Positions 21,676 through 29,183 of a stretch of DNA of 64,000 nt are shown one piece after another. Both the position numbers and the translations under genes were made by a program. Within the stretch, counting starts at the first letter, position 1; the number at the start of each line of letters is the position of its first letter. The notes under the pieces were generated by a model. The model had not been told where the DNA came from. It made no database searches and worked only from the letters and a program-made list of their open reading frames with translations. Source of the DNA: Gordonia insulae (GTDB lineage Bacteria > Actinomycetota > Actinomycetes > Mycobacteriales > Mycobacteriaceae); contig NZ_CP033972.1 of assembly GCF_003855095.1 (NCBI RefSeq), positions 682,001 through 746,000 on the forward strand. The letters are read 5' to 3'.

Positions 21676-23027
21676 GCGAAGCGGGCGGGCCGATTGATAC
21701 GGGTCGTCGCATCGCGACCCTGACGGTTTCGGCGTTGGCGGTGCTCATCGCGCCGCCGTTGTATCTGTTGCTCGATCTGGCGGTGGTCGGCAGGCTGGGT
21801 GGGCATCAACTCGCCGCCCTGGGTGTCGCCACGCTCGTGTTGTCGGTGATCAGTACTCAGCTGACGTTCTTGTCGTATGGCACCACGGCCCGGTCGGCGC
21901 GCCGGTTCGGCGCGGGTGACCGTACGGGCGCGGTCGCCGAGGGGGTCCAGGCGAGCTGGATCGCCGTGGCGGTCGGGATGGTGCTGGTCGCCGTCATGTA
22001 TCCGCTCGCCCCGATCGTGATGCGGGTTCTCGTCGGCACCGGCTCGGCCGAGGCCGGTCAGGTTGTCGACGATGCCGCCGGATGGCTGCGCATCGCGATG
22101 TTCGGTGTGCCCGTGATCCTGTTGTCGATGGCGGGCAACGGGTGGATGCGGGGGGTGCAGGACACCCGTCGGCCCGTCCTCTACGTGATCGCCGGGTTGT
22201 CGGTGGCCGCGGTGCTGGTGGTGGGGCTCACCCACGGCGTCGGGCCGTTCCCGCACCTGGGCCTGCCGGGCAGCGCCGTGGCGAACCTGATCGGCCAGGG
22301 GATCACCGGGGTGCTGTTCGCCGTGCGGGTCGTCCGTGAGGCGCGACGGTCCGGGGTGCAGAGTCTGGCGCCGGATCGGACGGTGATACGCGCCCAGCTG
22401 GTCATGGCGCGTGACCTGGTGCTGCGAAGTCTGTCGTTTCAGGTGTGCTTCCTGTCGGCGGCCGCGGTCGCGGCCCGGTTCGGGGTGTCGGCGGTGGCCG
22501 CCCATCAGGTCGTGCTGCAGTTGTGGGAGTTCATGTCGCTGTTCCTGGACTCCCTGGCGATCGCGGCTCAGGCGATGGTCGGGGCCGCACTCGGCGGGGG
22601 TGCGGTCGGTGTCGCCGTCGCTGTCGCGCGACGGGTCACCGTGGTGTCGGTGGTGGCCGCCGGACTGATGGCGGGCGTGTTCGCGCTCGGCGCCGAACTG
22701 ATCCCTCGACTGTTCACATCGGATCAGGAGATCCTCGATGCCATCGCCGTCCCCTGGTGGTTCTTCGTGGCGATGCTGCCGATAGCCGGCATCGTGTTCG
22801 CTCTCGACGGTGTGCTGCTCGGCAGCGGAGATGCCGCGTTCCTGCGTACCGCGACACTGGTCGCCGCTCTGTGCGGATTCCTTCCGCTGATCTGGCTGTC
22901 GCTGGCCTTCGACTGGGGGCTGGCCGGCATCTGGACCGGACTCATGGTGTTCATGCTCTTGCGGCTGACGGCGGTCGCCTGGCGTATCAGGTCCGGGCGG
23001 TGGCGGCGGACCGGCGTCGACTCCTGA
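21672..23027 (+). CDS. dinF: MATE-family efflux protein, DinF-like
   Basis: This is a multidrug and toxin extrusion transporter with 12 predicted membrane segments. The first usable ATG/GTG/TTG codon is a TTG at 21735, but the frame is open further up and encodes DTGRRIATLTVSALAVL, the normal N-terminus before TM1 in this family. The only start candidate covering it is a CTG at 21672 that overlaps the preceding TGA (CTGA), the same geometry as an ATGA coupling. I give the longer form with moderate confidence; 21735 is the conservative start. Location after the DHH gene matches mycobacteria (Rv2836c). Confidence 0.8.
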   Translation: MSEAGGPIDTGRRIATLTVSALAVLIAPPLYLLLDLAVVGRLGGHQLAALGVATLVLSVISTQLTFLSYGTTARSARRFGAGDRTGAVAEGVQASWIAVAVGMVLVAVMYPLAPIVMRVLVGTGSAEAGQVVDDAAGWLRIAMFGVPVILLSMAGNGWMRGVQDTRRPVLYVIAGLSVAAVLVVGLTHGVGPFPHLGLPGSAVANLIGQGITGVLFAVRVVREARRSGVQSLAPDRTVIRAQLVMARDLVLRSLSFQVCFLSAAAVAARFGVSAVAAHQVVLQLWEFMSLFLDSLAIAAQAMVGAALGGGAVGVAVAVARRVTVVSVVAAGLMAGVFALGAELIPRLFTSDQEILDAIAVPWWFFVAMLPIAGIVFALDGVLLGSGDAAFLRTATLVAALCGFLPLIWLSLAFDWGLAGIWTGLMVFMLLRLTAVAWRIRSGRWRRTGVDS

Positions 23028-23057
23028 GGACCGCGCGGTGACCAGCGGTGGTTAGGG

Positions 23058-23063
23058 TATCCT
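23058..23063 (+). promoter_or_regulatory. -10 hexamer TATCCT for the secreted lipase
   Basis: TATCCT ends 6 bases before the ATG at 23070 with no Shine-Dalgarno, the ideal geometry for a leaderless transcript. Confidence 0.5.
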
Positions 23064-23069
23064 TGCCCG

Positions 23070-23828
23070 ATGTCGATCCGATCTGTCATCGCCGCGGTCT
23101 GCGGTGTGCTCGCCGTTCTCGCTTCCGTGGTCGTCGGGGCCGCGCCTGCCGACGCCGCACCCCCGACCACGCGCGTGCTGATCATCCCGGGTCAGTATGT
23201 GGGCGCCGTGCCGTTCGCGCCGATGGCGGACAACCTCACGTCCCGTGGATATCCGACCACCGTCCTGGATCTGCCCGGCTTCGACATGAAGACCGACGCA
23301 GGCAAGATCGCCGCCGCGGTCGACCGCATCCATCGCCTGCATCCGCACGATCGCGTCGCGCTCGTCGGCTTCAGCATCGGCGGGGTCAGCGCCCGGTACT
23401 ACCTCAAGGAGATGGGCGGGCATCCCAAGGTCTCGACCTATGTCGCCGCCGGCGCGCCGCAGTACGGCTCGCCAGGCGCGTGCGGTCAGCAGGCGGGTCC
23501 CGAGGTCTGCCCGGGCACCCCGTTCATGACGTCGCTGAACAAGGGTGACGACACTCCCGGCTCGACCGAGTACTACGACGTCCGCAGCGCACGCGAATGG
23601 GTCGACGGCCACCTCGACGGCGGTCAGTGCCGGGTCACCCCGATCCCGGCGAACGAATCCTTGCCTGCGCTCGGTCTCGAGCACACCTTCGAACCGTTCG
23701 ATCCGAAGATCTGGGATGTGACCGTCGCGGCGATCAACGGTCAGTGCCGGGGCCGGTTCGTCACCGAGCCCGATGGCATCCTGACCTACCAGAAGTCGGC
23801 GCAGCCCGGGGCGCCCGGCTACCGCTGA
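23070..23828 (+). CDS. Secreted alpha/beta-hydrolase, lipase-like
   Basis: The 252-residue protein has a Sec signal peptide (residues 1 to about 29, ending PADAA). The mature enzyme has a nucleophile elbow GFSIGG with Ser102, an upstream oxyanion region LIIPGQ, and a late LGLEHTF that may carry the catalytic His. It resembles EstA/LipB-type triacylglycerol lipases. Several cysteines in the second half (ACGQQAGPEVCPG and others) suggest disulfides outside the cell. Substrate is unknown. It is transcribed independently of dinF. Confidence 0.8.
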   Translation: MSIRSVIAAVCGVLAVLASVVVGAAPADAAPPTTRVLIIPGQYVGAVPFAPMADNLTSRGYPTTVLDLPGFDMKTDAGKIAAAVDRIHRLHPHDRVALVGFSIGGVSARYYLKEMGGHPKVSTYVAAGAPQYGSPGACGQQAGPEVCPGTPFMTSLNKGDDTPGSTEYYDVRSAREWVDGHLDGGQCRVTPIPANESLPALGLEHTFEPFDPKIWDVTVAAINGQCRGRFVTEPDGILTYQKSAQPGAPGYR

Positions 23829-23876
23829 GCCGACCGGCGGTGCGCGGCCGCGCGGAGGTGAGCCACCGCACATCGA

Positions 23877-23882
23877 TAGTCT
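23877..23882 (+). promoter_or_regulatory. -10 hexamer TAGTCT for the metallophosphoesterase
   Basis: TAGTCT ends 7 bases before the ATG at 23890; no Shine-Dalgarno is present. Confidence 0.45.
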
Positions 23883-23889
23883 GGTGGGC

Positions 23890-24876
23890 ATGGCGACGTT
23901 GTGGGCAATCAGTGATCTCCATGTCGCGCATCGGGGGAACGAGCACATCGTCGACCAGATCCGGCCGCAGAGCAGTGACGACTGGCTGATCGTTGCCGGC
24001 GACGTCGCCGAGCGCACCGATGACATCATCGACACCCTGCGCCGACTCCGGACCCGTTTCCACACCGTCATCTGGGTGCCGGGCAATCACGAGCTCTACA
24101 CCACCGCGAAGGATCCGCTCCAGATCTTCGGCGTCGCCCGCTACGACTACCTCGTGCAGGCCTGCCGGGACATCGGCGTGGTGACGCCGGAGGACATCTA
24201 TCCGTTGTTCGACCCGGGCAACGGTGTACAACCGGTGCGGGTGGTCCCGATGTTCCTGCTCTACGACTACACATTCCGGCCCGAGGGCACCACCACGACG
24301 CTCACCGCACTCGCACTCGCGCGGGAACGCAACGTGGTGGCCACCGACGAGTTCCTGCTGTCGCCGGAGCCCTATCCGACCCGCGACGCCTGGGGCCGTG
24401 CCCGCGTCGAGGCCACTGCGAAGCGGCTCGACGCGATCGATCCGGCCGAACCGACGGTGCTGATCAACCATTGGCCATTACGGCGCGAGCCCACCGATGC
24501 GCTGATGTACCCGGAGTTCGCACTCTGGTGCGGCAGCGAACTGACCGCGGACTGGCACACCCGCTATCACGCGGCGTGCTGTGTATACGGGCACCTGCAC
24601 ATCCCGCGCACCACGTGGTACGACGGCGTGCGGTTCGAAGAGGTGTCGGTCGGTTATCCGCGTGAGTGGAAGCGCCGTGGTCTGCCGGAGCCGTTGTTGC
24701 GCGCGATCATTCCCGATCCGGGTCTCACCGAGGCCGATCTGCCCGGACACGGTGCACGGTTCGAGCTCCCGCCGGACTACGAGGAGCGGGCCAAGGAGTT
24801 CGCCCGCAAGCTACAGGAACGGCGCGAACGGCGGGCCGCCCGATCGGGTACCCGTACAGATGAGGAGCAGCGTTGA
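23890..24876 (+). CDS. Calcineurin-like metallophosphoesterase (Rv2795c-like)
   Basis: The 328-residue protein has the dimetal phosphoesterase motifs in order: ISDLHVA near the N-terminus, AGDVAE, PGNHEL, and a late VYGHLHI. It lies directly upstream of pptT, as in mycobacteria. There the Rv2795c product has been reported as a phosphopantetheinyl hydrolase that opposes PptT, removing 4'-phosphopantetheine from carrier proteins. That specific activity is inferred here from context and similarity. Its stop overlaps the TTG start of pptT. Confidence 0.85.
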   Translation: MATLWAISDLHVAHRGNEHIVDQIRPQSSDDWLIVAGDVAERTDDIIDTLRRLRTRFHTVIWVPGNHELYTTAKDPLQIFGVARYDYLVQACRDIGVVTPEDIYPLFDPGNGVQPVRVVPMFLLYDYTFRPEGTTTTLTALALARERNVVATDEFLLSPEPYPTRDAWGRARVEATAKRLDAIDPAEPTVLINHWPLRREPTDALMYPEFALWCGSELTADWHTRYHAACCVYGHLHIPRTTWYDGVRFEEVSVGYPREWKRRGLPEPLLRAIIPDPGLTEADLPGHGARFELPPDYEERAKEFARKLQERRERRAARSGTRTDEEQR

Positions 24877-25529
24877 TCGAACAGCTGGTGCCGACCGGTG
24901 TGGCGTCGGCCGAGGCCTTCGAGGATCCACCCGGCATCGAACCCCTGCCCGCAGAGCGCACCCTCATCGAGCGTGCGGTGGAGAAGCGGCGCCGGGAGTT
25001 CACCACGGCCCGGCATTGTGCACGACAGGCCATGTCCGAGTTGGGCATCGGGCCGACCCCGATCATGCGCGGTGAACGCGGGATGCCGCTGTGGCCGGAT
25101 CGTGTCGTCGGCAGTCTCACCCACTGTGACGGCTACCGCGCCGCGGTCGTCGGTTATGCATTGCAGGTCCGGTCGCTCGGTATCGACGCCGAGCCGCATG
25201 ATGCGCTGCCCGATGGGGTGCTCGAGCACACCAGCCTCGCCGAGGAACGTGATGTGCTCGCCACCCGTCCCGCCGGTCTGTACTGGGACCGGCTGCTGTT
25301 CTGCGCCAAGGAGGCCACCTACAAGGCGTGGTTTCCGATCACGCAGCGCTGGTTGGGTTTCGAGGACGCGCACATCACCTTCGAGCAGGAATCGGCGCAG
25401 GCCGGAACCTTCACCTCACGAATCCTCATCGACGGTGCGGCGGTCGACGGGGGACCGCCGCTGCGTGAGCTCACCGGCCGCTGGCTGGTGGACCGCGGGC
25501 TGATCACGACGTCGATCGCGTTGGTCTGA
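24873..25529 (+). CDS. pptT: 4'-phosphopantetheinyl transferase PptT
   Basis: PptT transfers 4'-phosphopantetheine from CoA to carrier proteins of fatty-acid, mycolate and siderophore synthesis. The 218-residue Sfp-type enzyme has VGSLTHCDGYRAAVVG, the metal site GIDAEPHDALPDGV and the signature FCAKEATYKAWFP. The start is a TTG overlapping the TGA of the phosphoesterase, with GAGGAG upstream. The pairing with the presumed hydrolase suggests balanced addition and removal of the arm. truB begins 1 base after its stop. Confidence 0.93.
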   Translation: MIEQLVPTGVASAEAFEDPPGIEPLPAERTLIERAVEKRRREFTTARHCARQAMSELGIGPTPIMRGERGMPLWPDRVVGSLTHCDGYRAAVVGYALQVRSLGIDAEPHDALPDGVLEHTSLAEERDVLATRPAGLYWDRLLFCAKEATYKAWFPITQRWLGFEDAHITFEQESAQAGTFTSRILIDGAAVDGGPPLRELTGRWLVDRGLITTSIALV

Positions 25530-25530
25530 C

Positions 25531-26445
25531 ATGGCCGATCTGTCCATCGAGAACGCCGGACTCGTCATCGTCGACAAGGACGCGGGCATGACCAGTCACG
25601 ACGTCGTGTCCCGGTGCCGAAAGCTGTTCGACACCAGGCGCGTCGGGCACGCCGGGACGCTCGATCCGATGGCCACCGGGGTCCTGGTCGTCGGGGTCGA
25701 ACGCGCGACCAAACTGCTGGGGCTGCTGTCGCTGACGACCAAGTCGTACACCGCCACGATCCGTCTCGGCGCCGCGACCGACACCGACGACCGGGAAGGG
25801 CAGGAGATCTCCCGGGCCGACGCCACGCACCTGACCGACCCGGAGATCACCGCCGGGGTCGCCGCACTGACCGGCGACATCCAGCAGGTGCCGGCCAAGG
25901 TGAGTGCGATCAAGGTCGACGGACGACGTGCACACAGTCTGGCGCGCACCGGCGCCGAGTTCGACCTCGCCGCGCGACCGGTCACGGTGTCGCGGTTCGC
26001 GATCCGCGAGGTCCGTCATATCGACGGCGACGCCGCGGGCGGGTACGTCGACCTCGACGTCGAGGTCGACTGTTCGGCCGGCACCTACATCCGGTCACTG
26101 GCCCGCGATCTGGGCGCCGGGCTCGGTGTCGGCGGGCACCTGACGTCGTTGCGGCGCACCGAGGTCGGGCCGTTCACCCTCGATCACGCGCGATCGCTGG
26201 CCACCCTGGCCGATGGTCCGCAGCTCTCGCTGACGATCGACGAGGCGGTGAAGCTGTCGTTTCCGCACCGCAGCATCGACGACGACGAGGCGGAGTCGAT
26301 CAGCCAGGGGCGCTGGCTGGATCCGGTGGGCCGCAAGGAGATCTATGTGGTGATCGACCCGGCGGGACAGGCGATCGCGCTGGTGCAGGAGAACGGGCGC
26401 CGCGCGAGTTCGGTGATGGTGGTCCGGCCCGCGACCCTGCGCTGA
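25531..26445 (+). CDS. truB: tRNA pseudouridine-55 synthase TruB
   Basis: TruB makes pseudouridine 55 in the T-loop of tRNAs. The 304-residue protein has the catalytic Asp45 in GHAGTLDPMATG, the KSYTATIRLG strand and the CSAGTYIRSLARDLG segment. Length is normal. It is the third gene of a tightly packed run (phosphoesterase, pptT, truB) and converges on the DtxR-type regulator gene with a 16-bp gap. Confidence 0.95.
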   Translation: MADLSIENAGLVIVDKDAGMTSHDVVSRCRKLFDTRRVGHAGTLDPMATGVLVVGVERATKLLGLLSLTTKSYTATIRLGAATDTDDREGQEISRADATHLTDPEITAGVAALTGDIQQVPAKVSAIKVDGRRAHSLARTGAEFDLAARPVTVSRFAIREVRHIDGDAAGGYVDLDVEVDCSAGTYIRSLARDLGAGLGVGGHLTSLRRTEVGPFTLDHARSLATLADGPQLSLTIDEAVKLSFPHRSIDDDEAESISQGRWLDPVGRKEIYVVIDPAGQAIALVQENGRRASSVMVVRPATLR

Positions 26446-26461
26446 CCGCAGACGGGACAGG

Positions 26462-27217
26462 TCAGGAGGTCGGCACCAGGAAGATGGCCTGCGCCGCGAC
26501 GTCACCCAGATCGATGTTGCTGTTGCCGTCGACGGAGATCGAGATGGTGCCGGCGAACGGGCGCTTCTCGATGACCGTGACCTCACAGTCGAGGGCGACG
26601 CCGACCTCGTCGAAATACCGCAGCATCTCCGGGTCGGTGTCGGAAATCCTTGCCACCCGGCCGGTTTCCTCCACCTCGAGGTCGGCGAGCAGTTTCACGT
26701 CGGGGCTGGGCACCGAGCCGTCGATGGCCGGGATCGGATCGCCGTGCGGGTCCCGGTTCGGGTGGCCGAGTTTGGCGTCCAGACGCGACATCAGACGATC
26801 GGAGACGGCGTGCTCGAGAACCTCGGCCTCGTCGTGCACCTCGTCCCATCCGTAGCCGAGTTCGCGGACGAGGAAGGTCTCCAGCAGTCGGTGGCGACGC
26901 ACCATCAGGATCGCAGCGGCGCGACCCTCATCGGTCAGAGTGACGGCGCCATAGCGTTCGTGGGACACGAGACCCTGATCGGCGAGTTTGCGAATCGCCT
27001 CCGACGCCGTGGATGCGGAGACACCGAGTCGTTCCGCCAGCATCTTCGTGGTGACCTTGACGTCGGCCCATTCCTGGATGGTCCAGATCACCTTCAGATA
27101 ATCCTGGGTGACCGTGGACAGCTCGGTCACCGGCCGGTCGGCGACCGCACCGGACCTGCCGTTGCCGGAGTCACCCGGCTCGGGGTTGCCGGATCTGGCC
27201 GTGCGGGACTGGGGCAT
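26462..27217 (-). CDS. sirR: DtxR/MntR-family metal-dependent regulator (SirR-like)
   Basis: The protein of about 251 residues has an N-terminal winged helix with MLAERLGVSASTASEAIRKL, the metal-binding dimerisation domain (HRLLETFLVRELGYGWDEVHDEAEVLEHAVSD pattern), and a C-terminal SH3-like FeoA domain. It is closest to mycobacterial SirR (Rv2788), which lies in the same place. Iron or manganese response is inferred from the family. The first 25-30 residues are variable, so the true start may be further in. It is divergent from ribF. Confidence 0.88.
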   Translation of the reverse strand: MPQSRTARSGNPEPGDSGNGRSGAVADRPVTELSTVTQDYLKVIWTIQEWADVKVTTKMLAERLGVSASTASEAIRKLADQGLVSHERYGAVTLTDEGRAAAILMVRRHRLLETFLVRELGYGWDEVHDEAEVLEHAVSDRLMSRLDAKLGHPNRDPHGDPIPAIDGSVPSPDVKLLADLEVEETGRVARISDTDPEMLRYFDEVGVALDCEVTVIEKRPFAGTISISVDGNSNIDLGDVAAQAIFLVPTS

Positions 27218-27365
27218 TCCTCGAGCTTAGGACGTGCCCGAGCGCAGAGCGAGATCGGTCACGGTGTGTTGCTCGTGTTGGGTGTCCGTTCAGCGATGTG
27301 CGGGTCGCCTGAAACACGCTGTTCAACACCCACGGCCGGAAGTGGTTTGCACGCGGGGCGGGCCG

Positions 27366-27371
27366 TAGGCT
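27366..27371 (+). promoter_or_regulatory. -10 hexamer TAGGCT for ribF
   Basis: TAGGCT ends 7 bases before the GTG at 27379. The 160-bp region back to the sirR start also holds a CTGAAACACGCTGTTCAAC stretch that is weakly symmetrical; I assign nothing to it. Confidence 0.4.
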
Positions 27372-27378
27372 GGTGCGC

Positions 27379-28359
27379 GTGTTGCGTTGGCGAGGTCTCG
27401 AGGACATCCCCGCGGACTGGGGTAGGTGCGTGGTCACCATCGGCGTGTTCGACGGCGTGCATCGCGGTCACGCCCAGTTGGTCCATGCCGCAACGGTCGC
27501 CGCTGCCGAGCGGGGCGTGCCGGCGGTCTTGATGACCTTCGATCCGCACCCTGCCGAGGTCGTCAGGCCGGGAACGCATCCGCCGCAACTGACCACGCTG
27601 ACCCGTCGCGCCGAGCTCGCCGAGCAGCTCGGTATCGATGTCTTCTGCGTCATGCCGTTCACCCCGGAGCTCGCGGCCCGGTCACCCAAGGACTTCGCCC
27701 ACGACATCCTGGTCGAGACGCTGCATGCGGCCGACGTGGTCGTCGGTGACAACTTCACGTTCGGCAAGAAGGCGGCCGGCGACGTCGAGAAACTCGCCGA
27801 GCTCGGCCAGAAGTTCGGGTTCGAGGTCCAGGCCATCTCCCTGTTCGGCGAACACGCGGTGACCTTCTCGTCCACCTACATCCGTTCCTGCGTGGCGGCC
27901 GGCGACGTCGAGCTGGCGGCCGAGGCGCTCGGTCGTCCACACCGAGTGGAGGGCGTGGTGGTCCGCGGGGACGGCCGCGGCCGGGAGCTGGGGTTCCCGA
28001 CGGCCAACGTCGCGCCCCCGATGTATGCCGCGATCCCGGCGGACGGCGTCTATGCCGCCTGGTTCACGGTGCTGGGCGCCGGTCCCGTCGTCGGACAGGT
28101 CGTCCCCGGTGAGCGCTATCAGGCCGCGGTGTCGGTCGGCACCAATCCCACCTTCTCCGGTCGCACCCGCACCGTCGAGGCGTTCGTGCTGGACACGAGC
28201 GCCGACCTCTACGGCCAGCACGTCGCGGTCGACTTCGTCGGCCGAATCCGTGGGATGGTCAACTATCCCGACGTCCAGGACCTGATCACCGCCATCGCCG
28301 GTGACGTCGAGGAGACCCGGTCGCTGCTGGCGAAGGCGGACGAGGGCTCGTCGGACTGA
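27379..28359 (+). CDS. ribF: Bifunctional riboflavin kinase / FAD synthetase
   Basis: RibF phosphorylates riboflavin to FMN and adenylates FMN to FAD. The 326-residue protein has the nucleotidyl-transferase motif GVFDGVHRGHAQL near the start, VGDNFTFGKKAAG, and the kinase domain with GRGRELGFPTANV and GERYQAAVSVGTNPTF. I chose the second GTG because the mycobacterial orthologue starts with the equivalent of LRWRGLEDIP and a -10 element lies right upstream. It is followed by rpsO as in most actinobacteria. Confidence 0.93.
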   Translation: MLRWRGLEDIPADWGRCVVTIGVFDGVHRGHAQLVHAATVAAAERGVPAVLMTFDPHPAEVVRPGTHPPQLTTLTRRAELAEQLGIDVFCVMPFTPELAARSPKDFAHDILVETLHAADVVVGDNFTFGKKAAGDVEKLAELGQKFGFEVQAISLFGEHAVTFSSTYIRSCVAAGDVELAAEALGRPHRVEGVVVRGDGRGRELGFPTANVAPPMYAAIPADGVYAAWFTVLGAGPVVGQVVPGERYQAAVSVGTNPTFSGRTRTVEAFVLDTSADLYGQHVAVDFVGRIRGMVNYPDVQDLITAIAGDVEETRSLLAKADEGSSD

Positions 28360-28360
28360 T

Positions 28361-28390
28361 TTGGGTCGGTGCCGTCCGCGCTGGTAGATT
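28361..28390 (+). promoter_or_regulatory. Candidate rpsO promoter
   Basis: TTGGGT at 28361-28366 and TAGATT at 28385-28390 are 18 bases apart. The start would leave a leader of about 100 bases before the rpsO ATG, long enough for S15 autoregulation. It contains a small CATCT/AGATG hairpin at 28438-28451. Confidence 0.4.
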
Positions 28391-28500
28391 GGTCCGCTGG
28401 CGTAGCTGCGGTCCGCGGCGGCGCGCCATCCGTCCGCCATCTGGGTAGATGCGGCCGGACTCCGACATGAACGCGGGACTGAGAAAACGGGAGTATCTCC

Positions 28501-28770
28501 ATGGCATTGACTGCCGCCGAGAAGAAGACCATCCTCGCCGAGTACGGGCTGCACGAGACCGACACCGGTTCGCCGGAGGCGCAGGTCGCGATGCTCACCA
28601 AGCGCATCACCGACCTCACCGAGCACCTCAAGCAGCACAAGCACGACCACCACAGCCGTCGCGGCCTCCTGCTGCTCGTCGGCCGTCGCCGTCGTCTGCT
28701 GAAGTACGTCGCGAAGGTCGACATCAACCGCTACCGCTCGCTCATCGAGCGTCTGGGTCTGCGTCGCTGA
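28501..28770 (+). CDS. rpsO: 30S ribosomal protein S15
   Basis: The 89-residue protein has the S15 pattern throughout: [32 protein letters not shown] and RRRLLKYV. S15 binds 16S rRNA early in 30S assembly and often represses its own message. Length is exactly that of the family. It is flanked by its own promoter and a strong terminator. Confidence 0.98.
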   Translation: MALTAAEKKTILAEYGLHETDTGSPEAQVAMLTKRITDLTEHLKQHKHDHHSRRGLLLLVGRRRRLLKYVAKVDINRYRSLIERLGLRR

Positions 28771-28789
28771 TCGACCGTCTCTGACCTGC

Positions 28790-28831
28790 CGGCCACCCCC
28801 GCACCGAGTTCGCTCACCGCGGGGGTGGCCG
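28790..28831 (+). terminator. Terminator hairpin after rpsO
   Basis: CGGCCACCCCCGC (28790-28802) and 28819-28831 form a perfect 13-bp GC-rich stem with a 16-base loop. Only a short GTCTT follows, typical of actinobacterial intrinsic terminators. Confidence 0.75.
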
Positions 28832-28838
28832 AGCCGTC

Positions 28839-28866
28839 TTGGGCGGTTGGCCCACAATGATAGGCT
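28839..28866 (+). promoter_or_regulatory. Candidate pnp promoter
   Basis: TTGGGC (28839-28844) and TAGGCT (28861-28866) are spaced by 16 bases, directly behind the rpsO terminator. Transcription would start near 28873, leaving a leader of about 310 bases. Confidence 0.4.
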
Positions 28867-29183
28867 GATCACTGATCGTTGCCGTGAAAGTCCTGCTGGA
28901 CGTGACGAACGAGCAGATCGGTCCTCGGTAGTGGCCGCCGGAACCCGGCACGAGTTGGTTCCGGCCGCTTCGATCGAAGGCCGTCTGCGCTAGGACGCGG
29001 CGCGGATCTCGCGATCGCGCGCCCCGCACGACCGGCACTTCTCTCATGGCTCCGCTCCGGGTCGGCTCCCTGCACGTGCAGGCGTCGCCGCACGCTCTGC
29101 TGCGTGCCGAGACGGGTCGTCCCGCATCACACAACCGCAGCCGCCGAACGCGGTGGCTGACACGAAGGGATTTCTCCATCCAC
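28867..29183 (+). promoter_or_regulatory. Long untranslated leader of pnp with hairpins
   Basis: This gene-free stretch of more than 300 bases holds a 9-bp hairpin (GCCGGAACC at 28937-28945 with 28957-28965) and the 12-bp palindrome CTTCGATCGAAG at 28968-28979. PNPase leaders in other bacteria carry hairpins cut by RNase III for autocontrol; the same is suggested here but not shown. I see no other gene in it. Confidence 0.45.

Noticed and set aside
23052..23070. IdeR/DtxR-box-like TTAGGGTATCCTTGCC before the lipase
   Set aside because: About 13 of 19 positions match the consensus as I recall it, but the same bases form a better-placed -10 element (TATCCT) and no iron-related gene is adjacent.
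29046..29183. N-terminal extension of PNPase
   Set aside because: The extra residues are unlike any PNPase and cover the leader region.
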